Shown here one piece after another: positions 1 through 7,379 of a stretch of 37,262 nt of DNA. The notes below the pieces were generated by a model. It did not search any database. It saw nothing but the letters and a program-made list of their open reading frames with translations, and was not told the origin of the DNA. Both the position numbers and the translations under genes were made by a program. Within the stretch, counting starts at the first letter, position 1. Each line of letters starts with the position of its first letter. Origin of the DNA: Mycolicibacterium pyrenivorans (GTDB lineage Bacteria > Actinomycetota > Actinomycetes > Mycobacteriales > Mycobacteriaceae); contig NZ_JACKSH010000039.1 in NCBI RefSeq assembly GCF_025821625.1, positions 63,443 to 100,704 of the forward strand. The letters run 5' to 3'.

Positions 1-1
1 A

Positions 2-103
2 CCGATCGAGCCCACCCTCGGCGACGAGCGGGGCGACCCCTCGTCGGGCGACACCGCCGGTGAACCCGGCGGGCCTGCGCCGCCTGACGACCAAGCGGCC
101 TGA
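2..103 (+). CDS. C-terminal tail of an unidentified protein (partial at window edge)
   Basis: An open frame entering from the left edge reads about 33 codons and ends in TGA. The residues are rich in Gly, Pro, Asp and Ala (ending GGPAPPDDQAA), a low-complexity hydrophilic tail common at mycobacterial protein C-termini. It converges on rnhA, with about 110 bases between the two stops in which I see no clear terminator. No family can be named from this fragment. It could also be a chance open frame, since the GC content is high. Confidence 0.35.
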   Translation, partial: PIEPTLGDERGDPSSGDTAGEPGGPAPPDDQAA

Positions 104-212
104 CGGCTGCCGACTTCACGTATGCATGCCACCGGTTGGTATCGAGTGGTGAGTTGCGCTACGACTGCCTCCACCGGGCGGAGCGACGGCTGCGCGGACG
201 TCGGCGCAGCAA

Positions 213-695
213 TCAACCGTAGGCGCCGATCGCCTCCTGCAGACCCCGCGTGGCCAACTGATCGGCCAGTTCGTTGTCGGCCACACCCGAATGCCCCTTC
301 ACCCAGAACCACTCGACTTGGTGCAGCGCGCAGGCCATCTGAAGCCGCTTCCAGAGGTCGACGTTCTTCACCGGCTGTCTGGCGGCGGTGATCCAGCCGT
401 TGCGTTCCCAGCCCATGACCCACCTGGTGATTCCGTTCCGGACATAGGTGCTGTCGGTGTAGAGGTGCACCACCACAGGTCTGGTGAGCGCCTCGAGCGC
501 CATGATCGGTGCGGTCAACTCCATCCGGTTGTTGCTGGTCTCGCCGGGCTCGCCGCCGCACATCTCACGGACGTGCTCACGCAGGCGCAGCACCGCCCCC
601 CAACCGCCGGGGCCGGGGTTGGGTCTGCACCCGCCGTCGGTGTGGATGACCACTACATCGTTGATGGACTTGATGTACTCGCCCATGACAGTCAA
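213..695 (-). CDS. rnhA: Ribonuclease HI
   Basis: This is a 160-residue type 1 RNase H, which cleaves the RNA strand of RNA:DNA hybrids in the cytoplasm. The catalytic acidic set is visible: D20 in [15 protein letters not shown]59 in NNRMEL, D81 in YTDS and D140 after the VKGHSG loop (H135). Length is normal for a stand-alone bacterial RNase HI. M. tuberculosis Rv2228c, by contrast, carries this domain fused to a phosphatase. The ATG start overlaps the TGA of the upstream helix-hairpin-helix gene by 4 bases, so the two are translationally coupled. Identification is secure. Confidence 0.95.
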   Translation of the reverse strand: MTVMGEYIKSINDVVVIHTDGGCRPNPGPGGWGAVLRLREHVREMCGGEPGETSNNRMELTAPIMALEALTRPVVVHLYTDSTYVRNGITRWVMGWERNGWITAARQPVKNVDLWKRLQMACALHQVEWFWVKGHSGVADNELADQLATRGLQEAIGAYG

Positions 696-880
696 TCCGC
701 CTGCGCCTGCCGGAGCAGACGCACCGCCTTCGGCCCGACTCCGTGGAGGGCGAGGAGTCCCTCCAGGTCGGCGGGCAGGTCCGCGAGGGTGCGGTAGCCG
801 GCGTCGAGGAGCGCACCGGTCGCCGGCCTGCCGATCGGGACGCCGTCGAAGACGGGGCCACGGTCCGCGGGATCGATCAT
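692..880 (-). CDS. Small helix-hairpin-helix protein
   Basis: A 62-residue protein whose C-terminal half ([32 protein letters not shown]) is a clear helix-hairpin-helix with the HGVGPKA turn, a fold used for sequence-independent DNA contact or protein contact. The N-terminal half is short and of unknown role. Its stop overlaps the rnhA start (ATGA), and it begins about 35 bases after the VOC gene, so VOC, HhH and rnhA probably form one transcript. Pairing with RNase HI suggests nucleic-acid binding, but that is inference. It is too small for a nuclease domain. Confidence 0.75.
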   Translation of the reverse strand: MIDPADRGPVFDGVPIGRPATGALLDAGYRTLADLPADLEGLLALHGVGPKAVRLLRQAQAD

Positions 881-914
881 TCGCCGAGGATAGGCATTGC
901 GTCGAGCTGTCCGC

Positions 915-1559
915 TCAGCGACGCGCCGAGATCATCGCCGTCCGCACCGACATCCCGAACTCGTGATGCCGCAGCGTGGTGATCCGCCGCCCGGGCTGCA
1001 CCGCGTCCCTGACCGGTGCCGTGCGGTCACCGAAGAACGCGGCAGTCGCGTCGATGTCCGCGACGACGTACGTGATTCCCCAGAGCTTCGATGGACCGCT
1101 GCCGGCCGTGTCCGGCGAACCGACGACCTCGACGATCACCTCCCCGACCCGATAGAAGATCTGGCGGATCGGCCGGCCGCCGAGTTCGCCGTCGCGCTCC
1201 CGTCGCGGCTCCAGGCCGACCGCGGCCAGCGACTCGACCGTTCGACCGAGGTCCGGTGACAGCAGCACGACGTGATCGATCGCGGTCACGCCGTTCGCGT
1301 GCCCGGCAGGCGTTGAAGCGATCCCGTCCGACCCGACCGTGGGGATACCGTCGAGGTCGTGGATCGAGTCGTCCGATGGTAGTCCGCGCAACGACCACCC
1401 GACGATGCCGGTGCCACGCTCGCGTCCGAGCAGTCGGATGCGGACGCCGCCGATCCGGCAGATCCCCGAGGTGCCCACGGCAGAATCGACACTGAATCCG
1501 GCCCCGATCCAGGCGTCTGCGGGGTCGGCGACCTCGAACTCGTCGACCTCGACGGGCAT
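915..1559 (-). CDS. VOC (glyoxalase/bleomycin-resistance fold) protein
   Basis: A 214-residue protein with vicinal-oxygen-chelate features. A central segment GVTAIDHVVLLSPDLGRTVESLAAVGLEPRR starts a classic beta-alpha-beta-beta-beta module, followed by RQIFYRVGEVIVEVV and WGITYVVADIDATAAFF, which starts the second module. The N-terminal 70 residues look like a degenerate further module. Possible metal ligands are the His of DHVVL and the Glu of VEVV, but the set is incomplete to the eye, so enzymatic activity is uncertain. It leads the presumed HhH-rnhA operon. The substrate cannot be predicted. Confidence 0.8.
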   Translation of the reverse strand: MPVEVDEFEVADPADAWIGAGFSVDSAVGTSGICRIGGVRIRLLGRERGTGIVGWSLRGLPSDDSIHDLDGIPTVGSDGIASTPAGHANGVTAIDHVVLLSPDLGRTVESLAAVGLEPRRERDGELGGRPIRQIFYRVGEVIVEVVGSPDTAGSGPSKLWGITYVVADIDATAAFFGDRTAPVRDAVQPGRRITTLRHHEFGMSVRTAMISARR

Positions 1560-1652
1560 GGACGCGCTGCCGCCATGGGTGGTCTCAAAGTGGTTGATGC
1601 GGCTCAGAGTACTTCGGGACGGCGGATTGCCGCTGGGGTGGGAGGAGATGCG

Positions 1653-1934
1653 CTAGTCGTCGCTCTTCGAGTCCTCGCCCTCGGACTTCTCGGAATCTTC
1701 GTCGTCTGAATCTTCGGAGGCTTTGTCGTCGCCGTCCTTGTCGTCCTTGGCGTCGTCGCTGTCGCGCGACTTCGCCTCCACGAACTCGATCACGGCCCAG
1801 TGACTCGGGGAGAGCAGCACCGACCATTTGCCTTCTTCGCGGCCCAGCTTGAGGACGCCGTCGTCGAGCTCCCACACGGTGTCGTCGTCGTGGTGGCTCT
1901 CTTGTCCATCGGAGTAAGTGAGTTTGAATGCCAT
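1653..1934 (-). CDS. Small protein with a highly acidic Ser/Asp/Glu tail
   Basis: About 93 residues if started at the internal ATG of MAFKLTYSDGQ. The frame remains open upstream to 1985 (GTG/ATG choices), but the sequence there (MCHSGVVNTPVIWAS) does not look native. Residues 1-60 form a compact domain with aromatic and aliphatic residues (VWELDDGVLKL, KWSVLLSPSHWAVIEF). Residues 62-93 are almost entirely Asp, Glu, Ser and Lys and must be disordered. There is no signal peptide or membrane segment. It lies downstream of catC with an 86-base gap. I do not recognise a characterised family. Confidence 0.65.
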   Translation of the reverse strand: MAFKLTYSDGQESHHDDDTVWELDDGVLKLGREEGKWSVLLSPSHWAVIEFVEAKSRDSDDAKDDKDGDDKASEDSDDEDSEKSEGEDSKSDD

Positions 1935-2020
1935 GTTCGTGGATGCCCAGATGACAGGTGTGTTAACCACTCCCGAGTGGCACACCGTCTTTGCAGCGCG
2001 TCGGACCGAGTCTCGCAGAC

Positions 2021-2305
2021 CTACCGGGCGTGCACGTCGGACGGATGCTGCGCCAGCGGCGTCACCCGGATCTCCATGTAGGGGAACAGGGGAAGCCGCG
2101 AAAGTATCTGGTGCAGTTCATCGTTGGATTCGACGTCGAAGATTGAGTAGTTCGCGTACTCACCGACCACCCGCCAGATGTGCGGCCACTTGCCCTCGCG
2201 CTGCAATCCCTGCGAGTAGGCCTTCTCCCGGCCGACCAGCTCGGTCCGCACCTGCGGGTCCATGTCGACCGGGAGGTTCACGTCCATGCGTACGTGGAAC
2301 AGCAC
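2021..2305 (-). CDS. catC: Muconolactone delta-isomerase
   Basis: A 94-residue protein of the small decameric MLI family. It isomerises (+)-muconolactone to beta-ketoadipate enol-lactone, the third step of the catechol branch. Family hallmarks are the start LFHVRMDVNLP, the central GKWPHIWRVVGEYANYSIFDV, and the C-terminal LPLFPYMEIRVTPLAQHPS. The start is GTG, one base after the catA stop, so translation is coupled. It is the last gene of the minus-strand catR-B-A-C run. Its product is the substrate of PcaD encoded at 14148-14948. Confidence 0.95.
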   Translation of the reverse strand: MLFHVRMDVNLPVDMDPQVRTELVGREKAYSQGLQREGKWPHIWRVVGEYANYSIFDVESNDELHQILSRLPLFPYMEIRVTPLAQHPSDVHAR

Positions 2306-2306
2306 A

Positions 2307-3203
2307 TCAGCTCCACTCGGGGTCGAGCGCGAAGTCGTAGGTGACGGACTGAGAGCCGTCGGCTTCGACCTGAGGGTCGAGGATCAGTTCCGGCTTCACC
2401 GCGCTGGCGATGTCGTCCTCGTTGTGCTCATCGCCCGGGAAATACAACTGGGCCGTCAGCAGTTCGTGTCCAGGAGCCGACACCTTGACGTGCAGATGCG
2501 CCGGCCGCCACGCGTGCCAGCCGGCCGCGGCGATCAGCTTCCCGCACGACCCGTCGGTCGGGATCTGGTATGGCGCAGGGCGAATCGTGGTGATCTCGAA
2601 GACCCCATCCGGTCCGGTGGAGAAGCTGCCCCGCAGGTTCCACTCCGGGATGCCCGGCGCGAACTGCGAGTAGTAGCCGGCGTCGTCGGCGTGCCACAGT
2701 TCGACCTTTCCCTGCAGTGGCGCGCCGTCGGTGTCGGTGATCCGGCCATGCCACACCAGCGGCGTGCCCTGCTCACCGTCGCGCATCGGGATGGTGCCCT
2801 TCGGGCCCAGCTCCGGCGAGCCGGGCACGTAGTACGGGCCCTCGATGCTGCCCTTGTTGCCCACGCGGTGGTCGGTGGCCACATCCTCGACGGCGTGCTC
2901 GACCCAGACATCGAGGAACAACGGCCATTCGCCGTCCTGCCCGACGTTGATCAGCCACGCCTTGAGGGCGTTGTACTCGTCGTAGGTGACGCGGTGACGG
3001 CGGATGGTGTCGTGCACGGCGCCCAGCACCTCGCGGGCAAGCAGGTCGACCCGCTCGGCCGGGGTGTCCTTGACGGCCGCAAACGGCGACTTGTCGGCAT
3101 GGAACCGATCGGTGGCCGACGCCCCCGAGGCTGCTGCGCTGGCGACACCGGAAGGGGCGGGCGCAGCGACGGGGGATGGTGTGCTGTGTTCGACGGTGGT
3201 CAT
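2307..3203 (-). CDS. catA: Catechol 1,2-dioxygenase (intradiol)
   Basis: A non-haem Fe(III) intradiol dioxygenase converting catechol to cis,cis-muconate. The chosen ATG gives 298 residues (MTTVEHSTPS); the frame is open further upstream, but that part lacks family character and runs into the catB end. The four iron ligands can be placed by motif: Y125 in EGPYYVPGSP, Y178 in GYYSQF, and H236 and H238 in RPAHLHVKV. Residues 1-30 are a disordered Ala/Pro/Ser leader that is longer than usual. It sits 58 bases after catB and 1 base before catC. A purine-rich stretch (AGAAAGAAGAA) precedes the start. Confidence 0.95.
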   Translation of the reverse strand: MTTVEHSTPSPVAAPAPSGVASAAASGASATDRFHADKSPFAAVKDTPAERVDLLAREVLGAVHDTIRRHRVTYDEYNALKAWLINVGQDGEWPLFLDVWVEHAVEDVATDHRVGNKGSIEGPYYVPGSPELGPKGTIPMRDGEQGTPLVWHGRITDTDGAPLQGKVELWHADDAGYYSQFAPGIPEWNLRGSFSTGPDGVFEITTIRPAPYQIPTDGSCGKLIAAAGWHAWRPAHLHVKVSAPGHELLTAQLYFPGDEHNEDDIASAVKPELILDPQVEADGSQSVTYDFALDPEWS

Positions 3204-3261
3204 GATCAGTTCTTCTTTCTCTTGTTCTCCAGCTTGTGCAGGGGCTGCCTGCGGGGAAGTT

Positions 3262-4368
3262 TCAGTGCCGGTCCGTGCGGTACCGGGTGAGCTTGTCGGG
3301 GTCGATGTCGATGCCGAGGCCCGGGCCGGCCGGTACGCGTAGCAGCCCGTCACGGATGCGCAGCGGCTCGGTGAGCAGGTCGTCGGACATGTCCAAGAAG
3401 TTGGACAGCTCGCCGGCCCGGCGCGAGGTGAGTTGGAATGCCGCCCCGAAAGCGACGGCGCACGCGCTGCCGATCTGCCCGTCGATCTGATTTCCCATCA
3501 CGACCTCCAGGCCCAGGCCTTCGGCCAGGTGGTGCACGCGCTGGGATGTGGTGAAGCCGGTGCGCGCCGTCTTGATGCTGATCGCGGTGGCGGATCTGCC
3601 CAGCACCTCCCGCGTCACGTCGGCCGGTGTCGGGACGGACTCGTCGGCGATGAACGGCACATCCAGGCGTTCCACCAGCCAGCGGCGGCCCAGGACATCG
3701 TCGGCGGGACAGAGCTCCTCGGCGAACAGCAGATCGAGGTCGGCCATCTCCTGCATGGCGCGCAGCGACTCCGCCGCCGTCCATCCGCGGTTGGCGTCGA
3801 CATACAGTTCGATCGAGTCGCCGAAGCGGTCGCGCAGGGCCCGCACCACGGCGGTGTCCAGAGTCACGGGCCTGCGGCCGACCTTGACCTTGAAGGTGTT
3901 GATGCCGTGGATGTCCCGCATCTTCTCGGCCTCGGCGACCATCGCAGCCGGATCCGCGAAGCCCAGCATGTGGCTGACCCGCATCCGGTCCGTGTAGCCG
4001 CCGAGCAGGCTGGTGACGGGTAGTTCGAGGGTACGCCCCAGCGCATCCCAGATCGCCATGTCGACAGCGGATTTCGCGGCCGGGTTGCCGATGGTGCGCG
4101 CCAGCCGGGCGTTGGCCACCTCACGTTCGAGCAAGGTCAGGCCGACGAGGGCGGGCGCGAACAGCTGCTCGATGACCGCGATGATCCCGGCCTGAGTCTC
4201 GCCGTAGGTGAACGGCCGGGGCGGTGCCTCTGCCACACCGACGATCCCGTCGTCGGTGTGGACACGGACCAGCACGTGCTCGGCGGTGTGGACTTCGCCT
4301 GAGGCGAACTTCAGCGGCTTGGAGTACGGGATGGCGAACGGAATCGCCTCGACGGCAGTGATTTTCAT
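3262..4368 (-). CDS. catB: Muconate cycloisomerase
   Basis: A 368-residue enolase-superfamily enzyme that lactonises cis,cis-muconate to muconolactone. The N-terminal capping domain (MKITAVEAIPFAIPY) is followed by the barrel with the KxK catalytic pair K160/K162 in FKVKVG. Metal ligands are D191 (DANRGW), E217 (FAEELC) and D242 (ADES), and the barrel includes K266 in ISIKTARTG. Its ATG overlaps the catR stop (ATGA), so translation is probably coupled to the regulator. A GGAG lies 8 bases before the start. Length and motifs match the catechol (not chloro-) group, though substrate preference is not proven by sequence alone. Confidence 0.94.
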   Translation of the reverse strand: MKITAVEAIPFAIPYSKPLKFASGEVHTAEHVLVRVHTDDGIVGVAEAPPRPFTYGETQAGIIAVIEQLFAPALVGLTLLEREVANARLARTIGNPAAKSAVDMAIWDALGRTLELPVTSLLGGYTDRMRVSHMLGFADPAAMVAEAEKMRDIHGINTFKVKVGRRPVTLDTAVVRALRDRFGDSIELYVDANRGWTAAESLRAMQEMADLDLLFAEELCPADDVLGRRWLVERLDVPFIADESVPTPADVTREVLGRSATAISIKTARTGFTTSQRVHHLAEGLGLEVVMGNQIDGQIGSACAVAFGAAFQLTSRRAGELSNFLDMSDDLLTEPLRIRDGLLRVPAGPGLGIDIDPDKLTRYRTDRH

Positions 4369-5279
4369 ATCAGCGTCTCCGCAACGCCGGGCGCGAAGGC
4401 CGGCGCGAAAGTTGAGGACAGCACGTTGACGACCGCATCGACGACGGGATTGTCGCCGCCGCGGCGCCAGGCAAGGGCGAGTGCGATGCTGCCGCCGTCG
4501 GTCAGGTCGCGAAAGACGACCCCCTGCAACGGCAATGCTCGGACCGAGGCCGGCAGTACTGCGACGCCGAAGCCCGCGGCCACCAGCGCCAACAGCACCG
4601 CGGTACCCGGTGCGGCATGTTCGCGGTGAGGCACGAAACCGGCACGCTTGCAGCTGCGCAGTACGGCGTCGTTGACTGCCGAGTCCCGGCTTGCGTAGGC
4701 AACGAATGACTCGCTACGAAGGTCGGTCAACGACACCACGGGCTCGACGGCCAGGCGGTGGTCCGCCGATACCGCGAGGACGAGGGGTTCGACGTCGATG
4801 GAGCGAAGCTCGATGCCGTCGCCGACGGCCGGGGGGCGGAGCACGCCGACGTCCAGCGCGCCCGCACGGAGCTGTTCACATTGCAGCGGCGTGAGCATGT
4901 CGGCCTGAATCTCCATCGCCACGTCCGGCAGTTCCTGACGGAGGATGCGGGCGATGCGCGGCAGATGAGAGAACGCGGCCGTTCCTGTCAGCCCGACCCG
5001 CAGCAGACCGCTGCGGCCGGCGGCGATCCTGCGCACGCCGCGCTCGGCGTCATCCACCCCGGACAGGATCCGGGCCGCTTCCGCCTTCAGGAACTCCCCG
5101 GCCGGAGTCAGCGACACCTGTCGCGTCGTCCGGTTGAACAAGGTGACGCCGAGTTCGTCCTCGAGCTGGCGAATCGCGTAGGACAGGGCGGGCTGCGCGA
5201 CGACCAGCTGCTCGGCCGCCTGGCCGAAATGGCAGGTCTCGGCCACCGCGGCGAAGTATCGCAGGTGACGCAGCTCCAT
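4365..5279 (-). CDS. catR: LysR-type regulator of the cat (and probably ben) genes
   Basis: A 304-residue LTTR. Residues 1-60 are the winged HTH (MELRHLRYFAAVAETCHFGQAAEQLVVAQPALS..., then the TRQVSLTPAG wing), and the rest is the periplasmic-binding-like effector domain. The ATG at 5279 is chosen because MELRHLRYF is the invariant family start; the upstream extension to 5321 would add 14 unrelated residues. In family members of this type the effector is cis,cis-muconate. Unusually, it is the first gene of the operon it presumably controls and overlaps catB by 4 bases. It diverges from benA, and the palindromes at 5343-5429 are its likely sites. Confidence 0.88.
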   Translation of the reverse strand: MELRHLRYFAAVAETCHFGQAAEQLVVAQPALSYAIRQLEDELGVTLFNRTTRQVSLTPAGEFLKAEAARILSGVDDAERGVRRIAAGRSGLLRVGLTGTAAFSHLPRIARILRQELPDVAMEIQADMLTPLQCEQLRAGALDVGVLRPPAVGDGIELRSIDVEPLVLAVSADHRLAVEPVVSLTDLRSESFVAYASRDSAVNDAVLRSCKRAGFVPHREHAAPGTAVLLALVAAGFGVAVLPASVRALPLQGVVFRDLTDGGSIALALAWRRGGDNPVVDAVVNVLSSTFAPAFAPGVAETLI

Positions 5280-5342
5280 GTGCTTTCCGTCCGTTCCCGG
5301 GCCATGTGTGATGACCGACACCTCAGACGGTAGGGCTCAGAC

Positions 5343-5376
5343 CAATAGAGAACAAGGACACATTTCCGCTCTATTG
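5343..5376. promoter_or_regulatory. Inverted repeat 1 in the catR/benA intergenic region (LTTR-type half sites)
   Basis: CAATAGAG at 5343-5350 and its exact complement CTCTATTG at 5369-5376 are separated by 18 bases. The right arm shares ATTG (5373-5376) with the next repeat. Overlapping AT-rich inverted repeats between a LysR gene and its divergent target are the usual arrangement of LTTR recognition and activation sites. Assignment to CatR is inference. Confidence 0.6.
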
Positions 5377-5395
5377 ATCGACACCATCGATCAAT
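5373..5395. promoter_or_regulatory. Inverted repeat 2 (ATTGATCG-N7-CGATCAAT), probable CatR box
   Basis: Perfect 8-base arms ATTGATCG (5373-5380) and CGATCAAT (5388-5395) with a 7-base spacer, giving a 23-base dyad of the size bound by an LTTR dimer and containing the T-N11-A pattern. It is centred about 105 bases upstream of the catR start and 100 bases upstream of the benA start. It could serve both divergent promoters. Confidence 0.65.
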
Positions 5396-5400
5396 CTGAC

Positions 5401-5429
5401 GCCTAGCCAGGACTAGGCAATTGCCTAGT
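5401..5429. promoter_or_regulatory. Triple GCCTAG element with an 18-base perfect palindrome
   Basis: ACTAGGCAATTGCCTAGT (5412-5429) is a perfect 18-base palindrome, and a third GCCTAG (5401-5406) lies just upstream, itself in dyad with CTAGGC (5413-5418). The sequence is unrelated to the two LTTR-like dyads to its left, so a second regulator probably binds here, 57-85 bases before benA. The nearby LuxR-type BenR is the obvious candidate. Two GAGTGCCA direct repeats (5435-5442 and 5453-5460) follow it. Confidence 0.6.
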
Positions 5430-5485
5430 GTGACGAGTGCCACTCGGTGTCAGAGTGCCAACAGGGATCACTTCTGGAGGCATAC

Positions 5486-6856
5486 ATGACCGCATCGATC
5501 GAACGCACAAGCCATGTGGCGGCTGTCCTGGCCGACGCCGTCATCGACGACGCCGAGGCCGGCATCTACCGCACCAACCGCAGGATCTTCACCGACGAGG
5601 AGATCTTCGAACTGGAGATCAAGCACATCTTCGAGGGCAACTGGATCTACCTGGCGCACGAAAGTCAGGTGCCCGACCCGGGTGACTACATCACCACCTA
5701 CATCGGCAGGCAGCCCGTCGTCGTCACCCGGGACAAATCCGGAGAGTTGCACTGCCTGGTGAACGCCTGCGCGCACCGCGGCGCGATGATCTGCCGCCGC
5801 AAGACTGACAACCGGATGACGCTGACGTGTCCGTTCCACGGGTGGACGTTCCGCAACGACGGCACCCTGCTCAAGGTCAAGGATCCCGACGGTGCCGGCT
5901 ACCCGGACACGTTCAACTCAGGTGGCAGCCACAACATGACCAAGGTCGCGCGGTTCGAGGGGTACCGCGGCTTCCTGTTCGCCAGCCTCAACGACGACGT
6001 ACTGCCGCTTTCCGAACACCTCGGTGACACCACCAAGGTGATCGACATGCTCGTCGACCAGTCGCCCGACGGGTTGGAGGTACTGCGCGGCTCGTCGACC
6101 TACACTTACGACGGCAACTGGAAGGTGCAGGCCGAGAACGGGGCCGACGGCTATCACGTCACCGCGACGCACTGGAACTACGCCGCGACCACGAGCCGGC
6201 GCAGTACGGGGGAGTCGACGAACGACACCAAAGCGCTCGATGCGGGCAGCTGGGGTAAGTCCGGCGGCGGCTATTGGTCGTATCCCCACGGTCACCTGTG
6301 CCTGTGGACCTGGGCGGGCAACCCGCAGGACCGGCCGTTGTGGGACAAGCTCGACGAATTGAAGGCCCGCTTCGGCGACGCCAAGGGCGAGTTCATGGTC
6401 AAGGGTTCCCGTAATCTCTGCCTCTACCCGAATGTCTATGTGATGGACCAGTTCTCGACCCAGATCCGGCACTTCCGGCCCATCGCGCCGGACAAGACCG
6501 AGGTCACCATCTACTGCATCGCCCCGAAGGGCGAGAGCGACGCGGCCCGTGCGCACCGGATCCGGCAGTACGAGGACTTCTTCAACGCTTCCGGCATGGC
6601 CACCCCCGACGACCTCGAGGAGTTCCGCTCCTGCCAGTTGACCTTCCGTGCGCAGGCCGCGCCCTGGAACGACATGAGCCGGGGTGCCGAGCACTGGCTG
6701 ACCGGCCCCGATGACGTCGCTCGATCACTCGGCATGGACGGTGTGATCTCGTCCGGGGTCAAGAACGAGGACGAGGGGCTGTACCCGGTGCAGCACGGTT
6801 ATTGGCTGGACACCATGCGGAGCGCGCTGGCCCGCGAGACCACAAAGGAGAGCTGA
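5486..6856 (+). CDS. benA: Benzoate 1,2-dioxygenase, large (alpha) subunit
   Basis: A 456-residue Rieske ring-hydroxylating oxygenase alpha subunit, which dihydroxylates benzoate to the 1,2-cis-diol. The Rieske cluster is at C95-A-H97 and C115-P-F-H118. The mononuclear iron site is recognised by [13 protein letters not shown] (D221 bridging, H224 and H229 ligands) and a later Asp. The ATG at 5486 is chosen because GGAGG lies 5 bases before it; an in-frame GTG at 5447 would add 13 residues outside the family. It is the first gene of benAB-(CD), with benB 1 base after its stop. Toluate-type substrates are possible, but the cat context favours benzoate. Confidence 0.95.
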   Translation: MTASIERTSHVAAVLADAVIDDAEAGIYRTNRRIFTDEEIFELEIKHIFEGNWIYLAHESQVPDPGDYITTYIGRQPVVVTRDKSGELHCLVNACAHRGAMICRRKTDNRMTLTCPFHGWTFRNDGTLLKVKDPDGAGYPDTFNSGGSHNMTKVARFEGYRGFLFASLNDDVLPLSEHLGDTTKVIDMLVDQSPDGLEVLRGSSTYTYDGNWKVQAENGADGYHVTATHWNYAATTSRRSTGESTNDTKALDAGSWGKSGGGYWSYPHGHLCLWTWAGNPQDRPLWDKLDELKARFGDAKGEFMVKGSRNLCLYPNVYVMDQFSTQIRHFRPIAPDKTEVTIYCIAPKGESDAARAHRIRQYEDFFNASGMATPDDLEEFRSCQLTFRAQAAPWNDMSRGAEHWLTGPDDVARSLGMDGVISSGVKNEDEGLYPVQHGYWLDTMRSALARETTKES

Positions 6857-6857
6857 C

Positions 6858-7370
6858 GTGACGACCACCGAAGCGGCAACACTCATCACGCAGAACATGA
6901 TCGAACAGTTCCTCTACCGGGAAGCGCGTTATCTCGACGACCGCGAGTTCGAGAAGTGGCTGCAGTGCTACGCCGACGACGTCGTGTACTGGATGCCCTC
7001 CTGGGACGACAACGACACGCTCGTCGAAGACCCGCAACGCGACATCTCGCTGATCTACTACGCGAACAAGGGCGGGCTGGAGGACCGAGTGTTCCGCATC
7101 CGCACCGAACGCTCGTCGGCGACGTCCCTGCCCGAACCCCGCACCAGCCACAACATCAGCAACGTCGAGGTCATCGAGCGTCGTGGTGACCTCGTCGATG
7201 TCCGATTCAACTGGCACACAATGTATTTCCGCTACAGGACGATCGATCCCTATTACGGGACCTCGTTCTACACGATCGACTTCACTGGTGAGCAGCCCCT
7301 GATCCGGCGCAAGACCGTCGTACTCAAGAACGACTACATCCACCACGTGGTGGACGTCTACCACTTCTAG
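6858..7370 (+). CDS. benB: Benzoate 1,2-dioxygenase, small (beta) subunit
   Basis: A 170-residue structural subunit of the dioxygenase with the SnoaL-like cone fold. Typical motifs are FLYREARYLDDREFEKWLQCYADDVVYWMP near the N-terminus and the C-terminal strand pair ending in KTVVLKNDYIHHVVDVYHF. It assembles with BenA as alpha3beta3 in known homologues and has no catalytic centre. The start is GTG, with AAGGAG 8 bases upstream inside the end of benA. A TAG stop overlaps the AGGAG that serves the next gene. Confidence 0.95.
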   Translation: MTTTEAATLITQNMIEQFLYREARYLDDREFEKWLQCYADDVVYWMPSWDDNDTLVEDPQRDISLIYYANKGGLEDRVFRIRTERSSATSLPEPRTSHNISNVEVIERRGDLVDVRFNWHTMYFRYRTIDPYYGTSFYTIDFTGEQPLIRRKTVVLKNDYIHHVVDVYHF

Positions 7371-7379
7371 GAGCGCGCC

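Noticed and set aside
2262..3290. 342-codon plus-strand frame opposite catA
   Set aside because: Shadow of catA; the composition is Arg/Gly/Val-rich with no family features, while the minus strand has all intradiol dioxygenase ligands.
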